DNA of 64,000 nt from Ponticoccus litoralis (lineage in GTDB: Bacteria > Pseudomonadota > Alphaproteobacteria > Rhodobacterales > Rhodobacteraceae): contig NZ_JBDNCH010000002.1 in assembly GCF_039769985.1 (NCBI RefSeq), positions 2,418,001-2,482,000 of the forward strand, read 5' to 3'. Below, one piece after another: positions 1 to 8,976 of this stretch. The notes beneath the pieces were generated by a model that saw nothing but the letters and a program-made list of their open reading frames with translations, was not told the origin of the DNA and did no database searches. A program made the translations under genes and the position numbers. Positions within the stretch are counted from its first letter, which is position 1. Each line of letters begins with the position of its first letter.

Positions 1-276
1 GCGGTCGAGCGCGACTTTGCCTTTGTCGTGGATGCCGATGTGCAGGCGCTGGATCTGGTCAACGCGGCGCAGGGCGCCGACAAGGGGCTGATCGAGGAGG
101 TGCGCGTCTTCGACGAGTTCATCGGCGGGTCGCTGGGCGAGGGCAAGAAGAGCCTTGCCATCACCGTGCGCCTGCAGCCGACGGACAAGACGCTGAAGGA
201 AAAGGACATCGAGGCGGTCGCCGCGAAGATCGTCGAGAAGGTGACCAAGGCCACCGGGGGCGTGCTGCGCGGCTGA
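1..276 (+). CDS. pheT: Phenylalanine--tRNA ligase beta subunit, C-terminal end (partial)
   Basis: The reading frame is open from the first base, so the start lies outside the window; 91 residues and the TGA stop are present. The residues match the ferredoxin-fold anticodon-binding (FDX-ACB) domain that ends bacterial PheT: the segment VERDFAFVVD, then a DEF-containing strand (VRVFDEF), then GKKSLAITVRLQP and the final helix before GGVLRG. PheT pairs with PheS to charge tRNA-Phe in the cytoplasm; this domain contacts the tRNA anticodon stem. A clear Rho-independent terminator follows 22 bases after the stop, so the transcript ends here. Identification rests on family pattern recognition. Confidence 0.9.
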   Translation, partial: AVERDFAFVVDADVQALDLVNAAQGADKGLIEEVRVFDEFIGGSLGEGKKSLAITVRLQPTDKTLKEKDIEAVAAKIVEKVTKATGGVLRG

Positions 277-297
277 CCCCGTGCCATCGAGATGAGA

Positions 298-326
298 AAG
301 GCCCGGTCGATGGACCGGGCCTTTTT
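298..326 (+). terminator. Rho-independent terminator after pheT
   Basis: An 11-bp perfect stem (AAGGCCCGGTC pairing with GACCGGGCCTT, 298-308 with 313-323) with a 4-base loop is followed by a run of T. It sits just after the pheT stop on the same strand. Confidence 0.9.
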
Positions 327-390
327 GCCTTGGGCGGTCTGCGGGCGGGCTGCGCCGGGGCAGGGGCTGCGATGCGCCTGTGGCTGCGGC

Positions 391-448
391 GGAGGGGGCG
401 CTGCCCCCGCCCTTCGGGCCCCCCGAGGTATTTTCCGGACCAAAGAAG
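391..448 (+). repeat. Dispersed palindromic element, copy 1 (intergenic)
   Basis: Member of a family seen at least eight times in this window: a G-rich/C-rich palindrome (GGGGGCGCTGCCCCC), a second small inverted repeat (CCCTTCGGG), then a CCCCGAGGTATTTT tail ending in CCGGACCAAAGAAG. This copy lies in the 295-bp gap between pheT and the convergent methylsuccinyl-CoA dehydrogenase gene; apart from it and the terminator I see nothing else in the gap. Confidence 0.8.
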
Positions 449-571
449 GGCTGGGCGGTTTGTCCGGTGATGGGCCGGGGCCGGGCGGGTTTGCGACAGT
501 TGAAGGGCCGCATGGCCTCTCTGCGGGCGGGCGGCGCCTGAGGTCTCGGCGCCGCCCTTCGGGGTCCTGTC

Positions 572-2259
572 TTAGCCCAGAAGGCGGCGGGCGATGACCT
601 GGGCCTGGATCTCGGCAGCGCCTTCGAAGATGTTCAGGATGCGCGCGTCGCAGAGGATGCGGCTGACCGTGTATTCCAGCGCGAAGCCGTTGCCGCCGTG
701 GATCTGCAGCGCGTTGTCTAGCCGAGGCCCAGTGCCACGCGGGCGCCGAGCAGCTTGGCCATGCCGGCCTCGAGGTCGCAGCGGTGGCCGTGGTCCTTTT
801 CCCGTGCCGAGAAATAGGTCAGCTGGCGCGCGATCATCAGTTCGACCGCCATCATCGCCAGCTTGCCCGAGACGCGGGGGAAGGCGATCAGCGGCTTGCC
901 GAACTGCTTGCGGTCCTGCGCGTATGTCATGCCGACATCCAGCGCCGATTGCGCCACGCCGATGGCGCGGGCGGCGGTCTGGATGCGGGCGCTTTCGAAG
1001 GTCTCCATGAGCTGCTTGAAGCCCTTGCCCTCTTCGCCGCCCAGCAGGTTCTCTGCCTTGACCTTGAAGCCGTCGAAGCCGAGCTCGTATTCCTTCATGC
1101 CGCGGTAGCCCAGAACCTCGATCTCGCCGCCGGTCATGCCCTCGGTCGGGAAGGGGTTGGCGTCGTCGCCGGGGGTCTTCTCGGCGATGAACATCGACAG
1201 ACCCTTGTAGTTGTCCGTCGCGGGATCGGTGCGGGCCAGCAGCGTCATGATATGCGTGCGCGCGGCATGGGTGATCCAGGTCTTGTTGCCGGTGACCTCG
1301 TAGTCGCCCTCGGCGTTCTTCACCGCGCGGGTGCGCAGCGCGCCAAGGTCGGAGCCGGTGTTGGGTTCGGTAAAGACCGCCGTGGGCAGGATTTCCCCGC
1401 TGGCGATCCCGGGCAGCCACTTCTGTTTCTGCTCGTCCGTGCCGCCCGCGATGATCAGCTCTGCGGCGATCTCGGAGCGGGTGCCGAGGCTGCCCACGCC
1501 GATGTAGCCGCGCGAGAGTTCCTCGGAGACCACGCACATCGAGGCCTTGGACAGGCCGAAGCCGCCGAGGTCCTCGGGGATGGTCAGGCCGAAGACGCCC
1601 ATCTCGGCCAGTTCCTCGATCACCTCCATGGGGATCAGCTCGTCCTTGAGGTGCCATTCGTGGGCGTGGGGTTCCACCTTCTCGACGGCGAAGCGGCGGA
1701 ACTGCTCGCGGATCATCTCGAGCTCTTCGTCGAGACCGGTCCGGCCCACGGTGATCTCTGCCGCGCGTTCCTGCATCAGCTCGACCAGCCGGGTGCGGGC
1801 GGCCTGGGTATTGCCGCGCTGGGTCAGCGTCATCACCGCCTCGGTCATCAGCCCGTGCATGTCGTCCTGCGCGAGCCCCATGTCCTGAAGGCGCACGAGT
1901 TCGCCCTGGTTCATCTGGATGCCGCCGTAGACCTGCCAGAGGTATTCGCCGAAGGCGATCTGCAGGATCAGCTCCTCGACCTCGCCGAAGGTACCGGCCG
2001 CGGTCAGCCGTTCCGCCCATTTGTGCATCTGGCGCAGCGCTTCGAGGTAGGTGGCCAGCCAGGCCAGCCCGTGGCAGGCGGTCTGGTTCTCTTCCACCAG
2101 CGCGCCGGAGACCCGGCCCTCGGCGCTGACCATGTCCCGGACACGGGCACGCGCGGTTTCGAAGACCGCTTCGACCGGGGCAATGGCCGCGCCGGTCAGG
2201 GTCAGGAGGTCGGGCAGGGTCACGCTGCCAAGGCTCGGGTCTTGTCCGTCATGGGCCAT
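572..2259 (-). CDS. mcd: (2S)-methylsuccinyl-CoA dehydrogenase (acyl-CoA dehydrogenase family), frameshifted in this sequence
   Basis: Acyl-CoA dehydrogenase of about 561 residues once two extra bases are removed. About 170 residues precede the usual acyl-CoA dehydrogenase fold, which is the hallmark of methylsuccinyl-CoA dehydrogenase of the ethylmalonyl-CoA pathway (oxidises (2S)-methylsuccinyl-CoA to mesaconyl-CoA, FAD enzyme, cytoplasm). The core shows FTEPNTGSDLGALRT (FAD/substrate region) and the C-terminal ALQIHGGNGFALEY and ILNIFEGAAEIQ motifs. The reading frame changes twice close together: an extra T near 733 (CCAGTGCC for CCAGGCC) and an extra base near 719 (TCTAGCC). Restoring both gives the expected RVAWASADNALQIHGG joint. 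The malyl-CoA lyase at 19200-20159 belongs to the same pathway. The Mcd assignment over another acyl-CoA dehydrogenase is inferred from the extension and this context. Confidence 0.8.
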
Positions 2260-2407
2260 GAATCGCTTCCTTCTGTTCGGGTCCTGCCGGTCCTAGCCAT
2301 TTTGCAAGTGCAGCGCAACAAAAATACCCGTTTGGCATGTGCGTTGTTCAATTATTGCGCGGGCGAAAAGTGAGGTGCTGGGCGCAAGGGCGTGCTATGG
2401 CGCGCCC

Positions 2408-3175
2408 ATGACCGATATGCTGACTTCTCTGACCGCCGGGACCTGGCTGCTTGCCCTCGCAATCGCGGCATTGGGCGGCGTGGTCAAGGGCATGGTGGGC
2501 TTTGCCATGCCGATGATCCTCGTGTCCGGCCTGGGCATGTTCATCGCGCCAGAGCTGGCGCTGGCGGGCCTGATCATGCCGACGCTGGTGACCAACGGGA
2601 TGCAGGCGATGCGGCAGGGGGCGGCGGCGGCGCTGGCCTCGGTCGGGCGGTTCCGGGTGTTCCTCGGGGTCGGGCTGGTGACGCTGGTGATCTCGGCACA
2701 GCTGGTGCGCGTGTTGCCCGTCGGGGTGCTGCTGGCGATGATCGGCGGGCCGATCACGGTCTTCGCGGCGCTGCAACTGGCGGGCTGGAGGCCGCGCTTC
2801 CGCAACGGGCCCTCGCGCGGTTGGGAGATCGGGATCGGCGGTTTCGCGGGGTTCATCGGTGGCATGTCGGGGGTCTGGGGGCCGCCCACGGTGGCCTATC
2901 TGACCGCGCTGGACACCGAGAAGCGCGAACAGATCCGCGTGCAGGGGGTGATCTACGGCCTTGGCGCGGTGGCGCTGGCGGTGGCGCATGTCGCGTCGGG
3001 CGTGCTGAACGCCCGGACGATCTGGTTCTCGCTGGCGCTGATTCCGCCGGCGGTGCTGGGCATGTGGCTGGGAAGCCTTGTACAGGACCGCATCGACCAG
3101 GCGGCCTTTCGGAAGGCGACGCTGATCGTGCTGCTGATCGCGGGGCTCAACATCCTGCGGCGCGCCCTGACATGA
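2408..3175 (+). CDS. TSUP family (TauE/SafE, DUF81) membrane permease
   Basis: A 255-residue integral membrane protein with about eight hydrophobic segments and the internally duplicated architecture of the TSUP family: the first half begins GGVVKGMVGFAMPM and the second half repeats the pattern as GFAGFIGGMSGVWGPP. TSUP proteins export or import small organic sulfonates, sulfite or related anions; the substrate here cannot be read from sequence. I chose ATG 2408 because the upstream in-frame stretch is not hydrophobic and looks non-coding. The stop overlaps the ATG of the next gene (ATGA at 3172), so the two are translationally coupled. Confidence 0.8.
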   Translation: MTDMLTSLTAGTWLLALAIAALGGVVKGMVGFAMPMILVSGLGMFIAPELALAGLIMPTLVTNGMQAMRQGAAAALASVGRFRVFLGVGLVTLVISAQLVRVLPVGVLLAMIGGPITVFAALQLAGWRPRFRNGPSRGWEIGIGGFAGFIGGMSGVWGPPTVAYLTALDTEKREQIRVQGVIYGLGAVALAVAHVASGVLNARTIWFSLALIPPAVLGMWLGSLVQDRIDQAAFRKATLIVLLIAGLNILRRALT

Positions 3176-3489
3176 GCGATGACGCGGCGACCGCCGACCG
3201 GGTGACCGCGCTGGTCGAGGCAGAGCTGGCCGCCTTCGACGGCACCACGCGGGCGGGGCGCATGTTGCTGGAGGATTTCGCGCGGCTGCGCGTGGCGCCG
3301 CGCCCGGTCTCTGTCCGGTTCAGCGGCGGGTTCGTGCAGCGGTGCTGGACGGTGACCCGGTCGAACGGTGCCTATTCGGTCGTCTACATGCCGAGGGCCG
3401 GGTATTTCTCGCTCTGCGTCGACACCGACCTCGGCCCCGTGGATATAGCCGTGCACGGCCCGGCGCTTGCGGTCTTCGGGGCGGTCTAG
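3172..3489 (+). CDS. Conserved-looking small hypothetical protein, coupled to TSUP permease
   Basis: A 105-residue cytoplasmic protein, not recognised. It starts on an ATG overlapping the stop of the TSUP gene by four bases, which supports it being real. The N-terminal half is helical and acidic (VTALVEAELAAFDGTT), followed by a basic strand-rich part (PRPVSVRFSGGFVQRCW) and a C-terminal half rich in aromatic and valine residues, suggesting a small alpha/beta fold. No signal peptide or membrane segment is visible. Function unknown; co-transcription with the permease is the only clue. Confidence 0.6.
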   Translation: MSDDAATADRVTALVEAELAAFDGTTRAGRMLLEDFARLRVAPRPVSVRFSGGFVQRCWTVTRSNGAYSVVYMPRAGYFSLCVDTDLGPVDIAVHGPALAVFGAV

Positions 3490-3535
3490 GGCCCTGCGCG
3501 CCCGGGCAGGCGACCCGTGAACCGCGCCGGGGACC

Positions 3536-4535
3536 TCAGCAGTACTCCTCGGGGCCGACGGCCCGGGCGGCTGAATAGCGGGCGCCGTGGCACCAGCCGA
3601 CCGGCAGGCGACGCCCGATCTCGGCCAGCAGGTCGGGGGCGGGGGTCATCCCGGCGCCGGCCACCAGTTCCGCGAAATGCGCGGTCGAGCGGGTGCCCGG
3701 GATCGCGAAGATGCTATCGGACTGCGCCAGCACCCAGGCGATGGCCAGAGAGGCGGTCGCCACGCCTTCCTGCCGGGCCAGTTCGCGCAGCGGCTGGCTG
3801 GCGGCGATATTGCGCTCGAGCGCGCCGGGGATGAAGCGCGGGTTGTCCTTCAGGAAGGCGCTTGCGGCGACACGCCCGGGTGTGGGCGGCGTGTCCGACA
3901 GCAGCCCCCGCCCGACCGGAGAGAAGGCGACGAGCGCCGTTCCCAGCGCCTCGCAGGCCTGGATCAGCCCCAGTTCCGGCGCCCGGGTCTGAAGGCTGTA
4001 TTCCGACTGGACGGCAGCTACCGGATGCACCGCCGCGGCGCGCTGCAGCGAGGTGGGCGCGATCTCGGAAAAGCCGAAACTGGCGATCTTGCCCTTGGCG
4101 ATCAGCGTGGCGAGGAACTCGGTCACCGCCTCGATTTCGTGCCTTTGGTCGCGGCGGTGGACGTAGAACAGATCGACCCGCTCCAGCCCCATGCGCAACA
4201 GGCTTTTGTCCAGTTCGGCCTCGAGGTGTTCGGGGCTGTTGTCGAACCCGCGCGCGCCGGTTTCGGGGTCGCGGCAGATACCGGCCTTCGTGGCGATATG
4301 GAAGGGCGTCTCGCCCTTGCAGGTGGCGAGGTAGCGGTACGATCGTCTCTTCGGACAGGCCCATGCCGTAGACGTTCGAGGTGTCGACATGCACGATGCC
4401 CGCGTCCCGCGCGGCGTCCAGGATCGCATGAGAGCCCTCGGTCGTGACCGGGCCGTAGAAATCCGCGAAGGACATGGCGCCGACACCCAGTGCCGGGAGG
4501 CTCGGACCGTCGGGGCCAAGGGATCTGGTCAGCAT
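3536..4535 (-). CDS. Aldo/keto reductase, frameshifted in this sequence
   Basis: NADPH-dependent aldo/keto reductase of about 332 residues (TIM barrel, cytoplasmic). The catalytic tetrad is visible: Asp and Tyr in VDTSNVYGMGLSE, Lys in HIATKAG, His in DLFYVHRRD. The cofactor-binding C-terminal region carries IPGTRSTAHFAELV. The start at 4535 gives the usual N-terminus with LGVGAMSFADFYGP. One extra base near 4338 (CGGTACG for CGGACG on the plus strand) breaks the frame right after the Tyr motif; removing it joins LSEETI to RYLATCKGETPFHIATK. Substrate unknown. The gene is convergent with the TSUP pair. Confidence 0.85.
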
Positions 4536-4928
4536 GGGGGCATCCTTTCCGTCTGCTTGTCGCGCCGACCAAAGCGCAGGATGGCGGCGGTGCCAAGGGC
4601 AGGCGGCGCATTTCCCGCAAGGCGCTATGCGGTGTCAGGCCCCGCGCGGGGCCTCGCGCCACGCGAAAGGCTGCGGTCCCGAAAGCGCGTCGGGGTCCTT
4701 GGGGCTTGGGCAGGGGGGCAGGGCGCGCACTGGCACTGCACGACGTCGGCGCGCTCTTCGATCGCCTCACACACCGCTGCCACATCCTGGAAACCGGAAA
4801 CGACAGCTGCCGCTTCAAGGCCAGCTCGGAGACCGCGAAAAAGTTGAGGAAGGAGACGCCAATGTTGACCGCATCATGAACCGACCGACATTCTGACAGG
4901 CGGGTCAAATCTCGATGACAATGCTGGG
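4536..4928. other. Intergenic stretch without recognisable gene
   Basis: 393 bases between the aldo/keto reductase start and the end of the stress protein gene. Short open frames exist but none has a family pattern or ribosome binding site. It should hold the promoter of the aldo/keto reductase; I see no clear promoter boxes. Confidence 0.5.
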
Positions 4929-5414
4929 TCAGTTCCCAGTGACATCCATCAAGTTAGTTCTTGTCCCGAAAAGCTGTTCATCAGAGATTTCAAGGCGTGC
5001 GACAAGCAGGCTGCAATTCAGGCTGTCGCTCAGGGAGCTCGTGACCGATCCACGTAGCCACCGCGCCATAGCTCCTTGCTTGTGATGTCCGACTACGACC
5101 AGCTCAGCGCTGACTTCGTGAGCTACACTTGTGATACGCTCTGCTGCCAGCCCAGCGTCCAGACGTGCCTCATGGGCCAACCCCATGCGTGTCAGCCGCG
5201 CGGCTCCTTCATCGAGGATTTGTCTCACCTCATCCGTCTTGTCAGGGCCGATATAGACCGTGCTGGCGTCGCCGACGTAGATCTCGGAAGAGTGTTCCAC
5301 AACCGCAAGAAGCACGACGCGGGCTCCGCATATCTGAGCAAGCTTTGCGCCTTCGCGCAATGCGAGGATCCCCTCCAGAGAACCGTCATATGCAAGCAAG
5401 ATAGAGCTATACAT
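4929..5414 (-). CDS. Universal stress protein, UspA family
   Basis: A 161-residue single-domain Usp. The N-terminal strand and Asp (ILLAYDGSLEG) and the C-terminal ATP-binding signature G-X2-G-X9-G-S (VGHHKQGAMARWLRGSVTSSL region, residues about 118-138) are both present, which puts it in the ATP-binding UspA/UspFG type rather than the non-binding type. It is a cytoplasmic stress-response protein. Base composition is noticeably less GC-rich than the surrounding housekeeping genes. No operon partner: the next gene on the same strand ends 180 bases upstream of its start region. Confidence 0.85.
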   Translation of the reverse strand: MYSSILLAYDGSLEGILALREGAKLAQICGARVVLLAVVEHSSEIYVGDASTVYIGPDKTDEVRQILDEGAARLTRMGLAHEARLDAGLAAERITSVAHEVSAELVVVGHHKQGAMARWLRGSVTSSLSDSLNCSLLVARLEISDEQLFGTRTNLMDVTGN

Positions 5415-5602
5415 TTCCGTCTCTCCCGAACCACTTTTCTGCCGGCGTTTCGAACTGCGTCGGTGCGTCTCCGAAAAGTCTCATCAACCGGAGGGGTTGT
5501 CGTGCTGCCGGCAGAAGAGCAGGACAAATCGCCCGGTCGAGGAGAGAGGAGGGCGCGTCGCAGGTTGAGGCAGGCATTGGGTGCGGGCTCCGCGTTGAAT
5601 GC

Positions 5603-6412
5603 CTAGAAGGTCGCGATCAACCGCGCTGGACCTCCCGAGCCGCCTCGATGCGTCGGCGCCCCAACGAAGAGCGTTGCCCCGGCCTCCGGCACGCTATCCA
5701 GATTGGCGACATTCTCGATCCCGTAGCGGTTCGTGGGCAGCCACGCGTAATGCGTCGCGTAGTCTTGCGTCGATCCGATGTCGAGCGAGGGCGAGTCCGT
5801 CGCAATACAGACCGCTCCGGTCTCTTCCATCAGCATCTGTGCCGCCTCGACGTGAAAGCCGGGGTAATGTCGCACGCCATTGTCGTCGAAGCCCACGAAC
5901 TTCGGAGTGGCAACATGCGCCTGCCAGCCCGCGTTCATCGCCACGCAAGCTCCGTCCGGTATGTCCCCGTTGCGGGCGATCCAGGCTGTCAGGTCATCCG
6001 GCGTCACTTGGGCCTCGATGTCGGTGTCCGCCTTTTCCTTGATATCGATGACGCAGAGCGAACAGATCAGGTTGCCAACGGGAATTTCCTCCACCGAAAG
6101 GCCGTCGGCTGAGAAGTGTAGCGGCGCGTCCACATGCGTGCCGGTGTGTTCGAAGACGGTGACGGTGTTTGCATTGAAGCCACTCTCGCTGAACTTTGCT
6201 TCCTGCTTGAGTGAAATGCCGGGCGGTCCGGACCACGTCGGAAAGGCCTCATCTACCACGTAGGTCAGATCGGCCACGCCGCCTTGGCCTTGAGCGCCCG
6301 CGGGGCGTGCGGCAGCGGTCAGAGCCAGTGCCGCTGTCGGCGCGGTCCTCAGAAGTTGCCGTCGCGACAGCATTCGCTGCTTTACGGTCTCCATCACGCA
6401 TCTGTGGCACAT
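5603..6412 (-). CDS. Cyclase-family (kynurenine formamidase-like) protein with Tat signal
   Basis: About 269 residues. The metal-binding signature of the cyclase family, HTGTHVDAPLHF, is complete, indicating a hydrolase of amide or lactone bonds such as arylformamidase relatives. The N-terminus carries a twin-arginine signal (SRRQLLRTAPTAALALTAAA, then ARPAGAQ as likely cleavage site), so the protein is predicted to be exported folded to the periplasm. I chose ATG 6412 because GGGGA lies seven bases upstream; the internal ATG at 6394 is the alternative. Substrate unknown. Some family members fall in non-kynurenine pathways, so no gene symbol is given. Confidence 0.8.
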   Translation of the reverse strand: MCHRCVMETVKQRMLSRRQLLRTAPTAALALTAAARPAGAQGQGGVADLTYVVDEAFPTWSGPPGISLKQEAKFSESGFNANTVTVFEHTGTHVDAPLHFSADGLSVEEIPVGNLICSLCVIDIKEKADTDIEAQVTPDDLTAWIARNGDIPDGACVAMNAGWQAHVATPKFVGFDDNGVRHYPGFHVEAAQMLMEETGAVCIATDSPSLDIGSTQDYATHYAWLPTNRYGIENVANLDSVPEAGATLFVGAPTHRGGSGGPARLIATF

Positions 6413-6704
6413 TGCGCTATCCCCGCTTTTTGATTGTCCTGATCTGCACAGGATACCACATTCCCGCCCGGATCGGCGGTCTTTTCGGGTCAGGGTGCGT
6501 GTGTCGGGAAAAACCCTATGCGCCCGAAACTGACATCGGTGTGAGCTAAAGCCTGCATTCGGAAAGCCGGGGGGCAGCACCGGCAAAGGCGTGAAGGTCG
6601 GCTCGGGGTCGAAGTCAACCAGTGACACCGGCGCCTTGGGGAGCCGGGGCAGATTCAACAGAGGCCAGGGCTGCCAGGCGCCAAGGCTCGGCCAAGCTTC
6701 CCCA

Positions 6705-7408
6705 CTATCGAGGGTGTGCCACGTCCGCCTGGGGCTGCGGGAGGTTGAAGAGCCCGATGAAGTCTCGGCACTGAGCGGCGTCGCCGAAGACTTCCACGCC
6801 AGCCGCCTCGGGCGCCACGTCGCCGTAAAAGACAGCCGCGAGGGGTGGCGCGGCTTGCGCTTTGAAGCGGAGACCAGCCCGTTCCGCCGCGCCGCGTTCC
6901 ACCGGCATGGCGCCGTCATCCAATCGTGCGGTGAACTGCGCCGTCCCGATTTGAAAGACTATGTCCAGGGTCGTGCCGCATGCGGCTGCCCTATCCAGCA
7001 TGGTGCGCAATGACAGCATGAAGGAAACGGGGGAGAGTGGCAGCGTCGGGTCGTGCAATGGCGATGCGGCGGCCCAGCGTACCGATCTCCTGCAGGATCG
7101 GCTCGTACCGCGTATCCCCATTCCGTCAGGCCATAAAGCTGCGCCGGAGCTGGCTGGAGGGCGGTGCTGCGAAGGACGACACCATTGGTTTCCAGGCCGG
7201 CCAGGCGTTCTGTCAGGACCTTGGAGCTGAGCCCTGGAAGTTCTGCGCGGATATCACTGAAGCGGCGAGGCCCGAACATGAGTTCTCGCACGATCAGCAT
7301 CGCCCAGCGTTCGCCGAGAAGTTCAAGCCCGAAGGCCGTGCCGCAGGCATCTGCATACCACCGTCCGTGGGGGGATGTCGCCGACTTGGTTACTTTTTGT
7401 TTCTTCAT
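6705..7408 (-). CDS. HxlR-family transcriptional regulator with C-terminal SCP2-like domain, frameshifted in this sequence
   Basis: About 233 residues after correcting two extra bases. The N-terminal winged-helix HxlR signature is clear: DACGTAFGLELLGERWAMLI, then VRELMFGPRRFSDI and GLSSKVLTERLAGLE. The C-terminal half (FMLSLRTMLD, FQIGTAQFTARLDDG, FKAQAAPPLAAVF) resembles the sterol-carrier-like extension found in a subset of HxlR regulators, which may bind a hydrophobic ligand. Two CGGTACG sites (near 7081 and 7107) each add one base; removing both joins the WGY end of the winged helix to the RWAAASPL segment. It is divergent from the detoxification operon starting at 7476, which it probably controls. 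Start 7408 is preferred; ATG 7429 is possible. Confidence 0.8.
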
Positions 7409-7425
7409 GGTTGCTTTTTGTAACC
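7388..7425. promoter_or_regulatory. Possible HxlR operator: GGTTAC / GTAACC repeats
   Basis: Three half-sites lie together in the hxlR-VOC divergent region: GGTTAC at 7388, GGTTGC at 7409 and GTAACC at 7420, with T-rich spacers. 7409-7425 forms an imperfect dyad (GGTTGC-N5-GTAACC). Placement at the start of the regulator gene suggests autoregulation; this is inference. Confidence 0.4.
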
Positions 7426-7475
7426 TCATGCCGCTACGCTGTCCATAATTACGATATGACAAGGGAGGAATGGCA

Positions 7476-7910
7476 ATGCCGCAAATGATCTTCGTGAACC
7501 TGCCGGTCGCGGACTTGAGGCGATCTGTCGAATTTTACGAGGCCATCGGCTTTTCCCGGGACCCGCGGTTCAGCAACGAACAGGCGGCCAGCATGGTCCT
7601 GTCGGACACCATTTGCGTGATGCTGCTGACCCATGAGCTCTGGGGAACTTTCACGGATCGTCGCCGCGTCGATCCGGCGCAGGAGGCGCAGGTGCTGCTT
7701 TGCATCAGCCGTGAAGACAGGGCAGCGGTTGATGCCATTACCGAAGCGGCTGTCTCTGCGGGGGGCATGGCCGACCCATGCCCGGCGCAGGACCACGGCT
7801 TCATGTACGGACGCAGTTTTGCGGATCCCGATGGTCATATCTGGGAACCCATGTGGATGAGTGCCGAGGCCGTCGAGAAAGGTCCGGCGGAGGTGTCCAA
7901 TGCCGATTGA
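7476..7910 (+). CDS. VOC family (glyoxalase/bleomycin-resistance-like) protein
   Basis: A 144-residue vicinal-oxygen-chelate fold protein, first gene of the operon divergent from hxlR. The family start MPQMIFVNLPVADL and the closing SFADPDGHIWEPMWM are typical of the VOC subgroup annotated as lactoylglutathione lyase-like. ATG 7476 is chosen over ATG 7470 because GGGAGG sits seven bases upstream. VOC members use a metal to act on glutathione adducts, dihydroxylated aromatics or antibiotics; the neighbouring glutathione transferases favour a role with glutathione conjugates or electrophiles. Its stop overlaps the start of the next gene by 11 bases. Confidence 0.85.
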   Translation: MPQMIFVNLPVADLRRSVEFYEAIGFSRDPRFSNEQAASMVLSDTICVMLLTHELWGTFTDRRRVDPAQEAQVLLCISREDRAAVDAITEAAVSAGGMADPCPAQDHGFMYGRSFADPDGHIWEPMWMSAEAVEKGPAEVSNAD

Positions 7911-8622
7911 TCCTGCTGCCGCCATCACAATCACTGCCTACGACTGGGTGCCGGACTTTGCCCGGGGACAGGTCCGCGACCTGCGGGTTCGATGGGCACT
8001 TGAGGAAACGGGCCAGAACTACGCCGTTCGCTATCTCTCACAAGGGCAACAGAAGGAAGCCGCGCATCGCGCGCTGCAGCCCTTCGGCCAGGTTCCGACC
8101 TACGAGGAAGGTGATCTCACGCTGTTCGAAAGCGGGGCGATCGTCTGGCATGTCGCAGAGCGGTTCCCCGGTCTGCGGTACGACGGAGCCAGCGGGGCAG
8201 AGCGCGTCGCTGGAATGGCTGTTTGCCGCGCTGAACACTCTGGAGCCGCCGATCATGGATCGGGCGCAGATGACGATTTTTGAAGTGGCCGAGCCCTCGG
8301 GCCAAGCTGCGACTTCCCGGCGTCAACGAGCGGATCAACGAACGCCTGCAGGAAGCGTCCGATCGCCTCGGCACCGCGGAGTGGTTCGGCGGCAGTTTCT
8401 CTGCCGGCGACCTGATGATGGTCAGCGTTCTGCGGATCATCGAGGGCGAGGGCCTCGTCGAAGCCTTCCCCAACCTCGCCGCCTATGTCGCGCGGGCCAG
8501 CGAACGTACCGGCCTTCAAACAGGCCCTGTCCGATCAGCTTGCCGGCTTCACGGGCAATCCGCCGCCCGGTTTCGATGAATGGATGGCGGAGCTTAAAGC
8601 GAAACAAGGAGAACTCGCATGA
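7900..8622 (+). CDS. Glutathione S-transferase family protein 1, frameshifted in this sequence
   Basis: About 239 residues once three extra bases are removed (near 8179 CGGTACG, 8298 CCTCGGG for CCTGGG, 8508 CGTACCG); the corrected length is an exact multiple of three and runs to the TGA at 8620. The N-terminal thioredoxin-like GST domain shows VRDLRVRWALEE, ALQPFGQVPTYEEGD (cis-Pro motif) and LFESGAIVWHVAE. The C-terminal all-helical domain holds GGSFSAGDLMMVSVLRI and FPNLAAYVARASERPAF. It is a tandem paralogue of the gene at 8977 and sits in one operon with it, overlapping both neighbours (ATGA at 8619). Confidence 0.85.
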
Positions 8623-8972
8623 CCTACGTTGCCGGATTTCTGACCCCAGTGCCGAACGGGAACAAGCAGGCCTACATCGACAGCGCCCGCAAGGCCTGGT
8701 CGCTGTTCAAGGAATACGGGGCCCTGCAAATCATGGAGACCTGGGGCGATCAGGTGCCCGCGGGCGAGCATACCGATTTCAGGCGGGCCGTCGCGTTGGA
8801 AGACGGCGAGACGGTCTGTTTCTCGTGGATGATCTGGCCCGACAAGGAAAGCCACGACAGGTGCGGCGCCAGCATGCAGACCGATCCGCGCTGGCAGGAG
8901 ATGGACATGCCCTTCGATGGCAAGCGCATGATGTGGGGCAGCTTCACGCCGATCTTCGAAGACAAGGCCTGA
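8619..8972 (+). CDS. DUF1428 (YbaA-like) protein
   Basis: A 117-residue protein matching the DUF1428 pattern: MTYVAGFLTPVP start, an ETWGDQVPAGEHTDFRRAV strand, WMIWPDKESHD and the closing MMWGSFTPIFE. The family adopts a dimeric ferredoxin-like alpha+beta barrel fold, as in small monooxygenases or EthD-like proteins; the biochemical role is not established. It lies between two GST paralogues with a four-base overlap upstream and a four-base gap downstream, so it belongs to the detoxification operon. Confidence 0.85.
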   Translation: MTYVAGFLTPVPNGNKQAYIDSARKAWSLFKEYGALQIMETWGDQVPAGEHTDFRRAVALEDGETVCFSWMIWPDKESHDRCGASMQTDPRWQEMDMPFDGKRMMWGSFTPIFEDKA

Positions 8973-8976
8973 CGCC

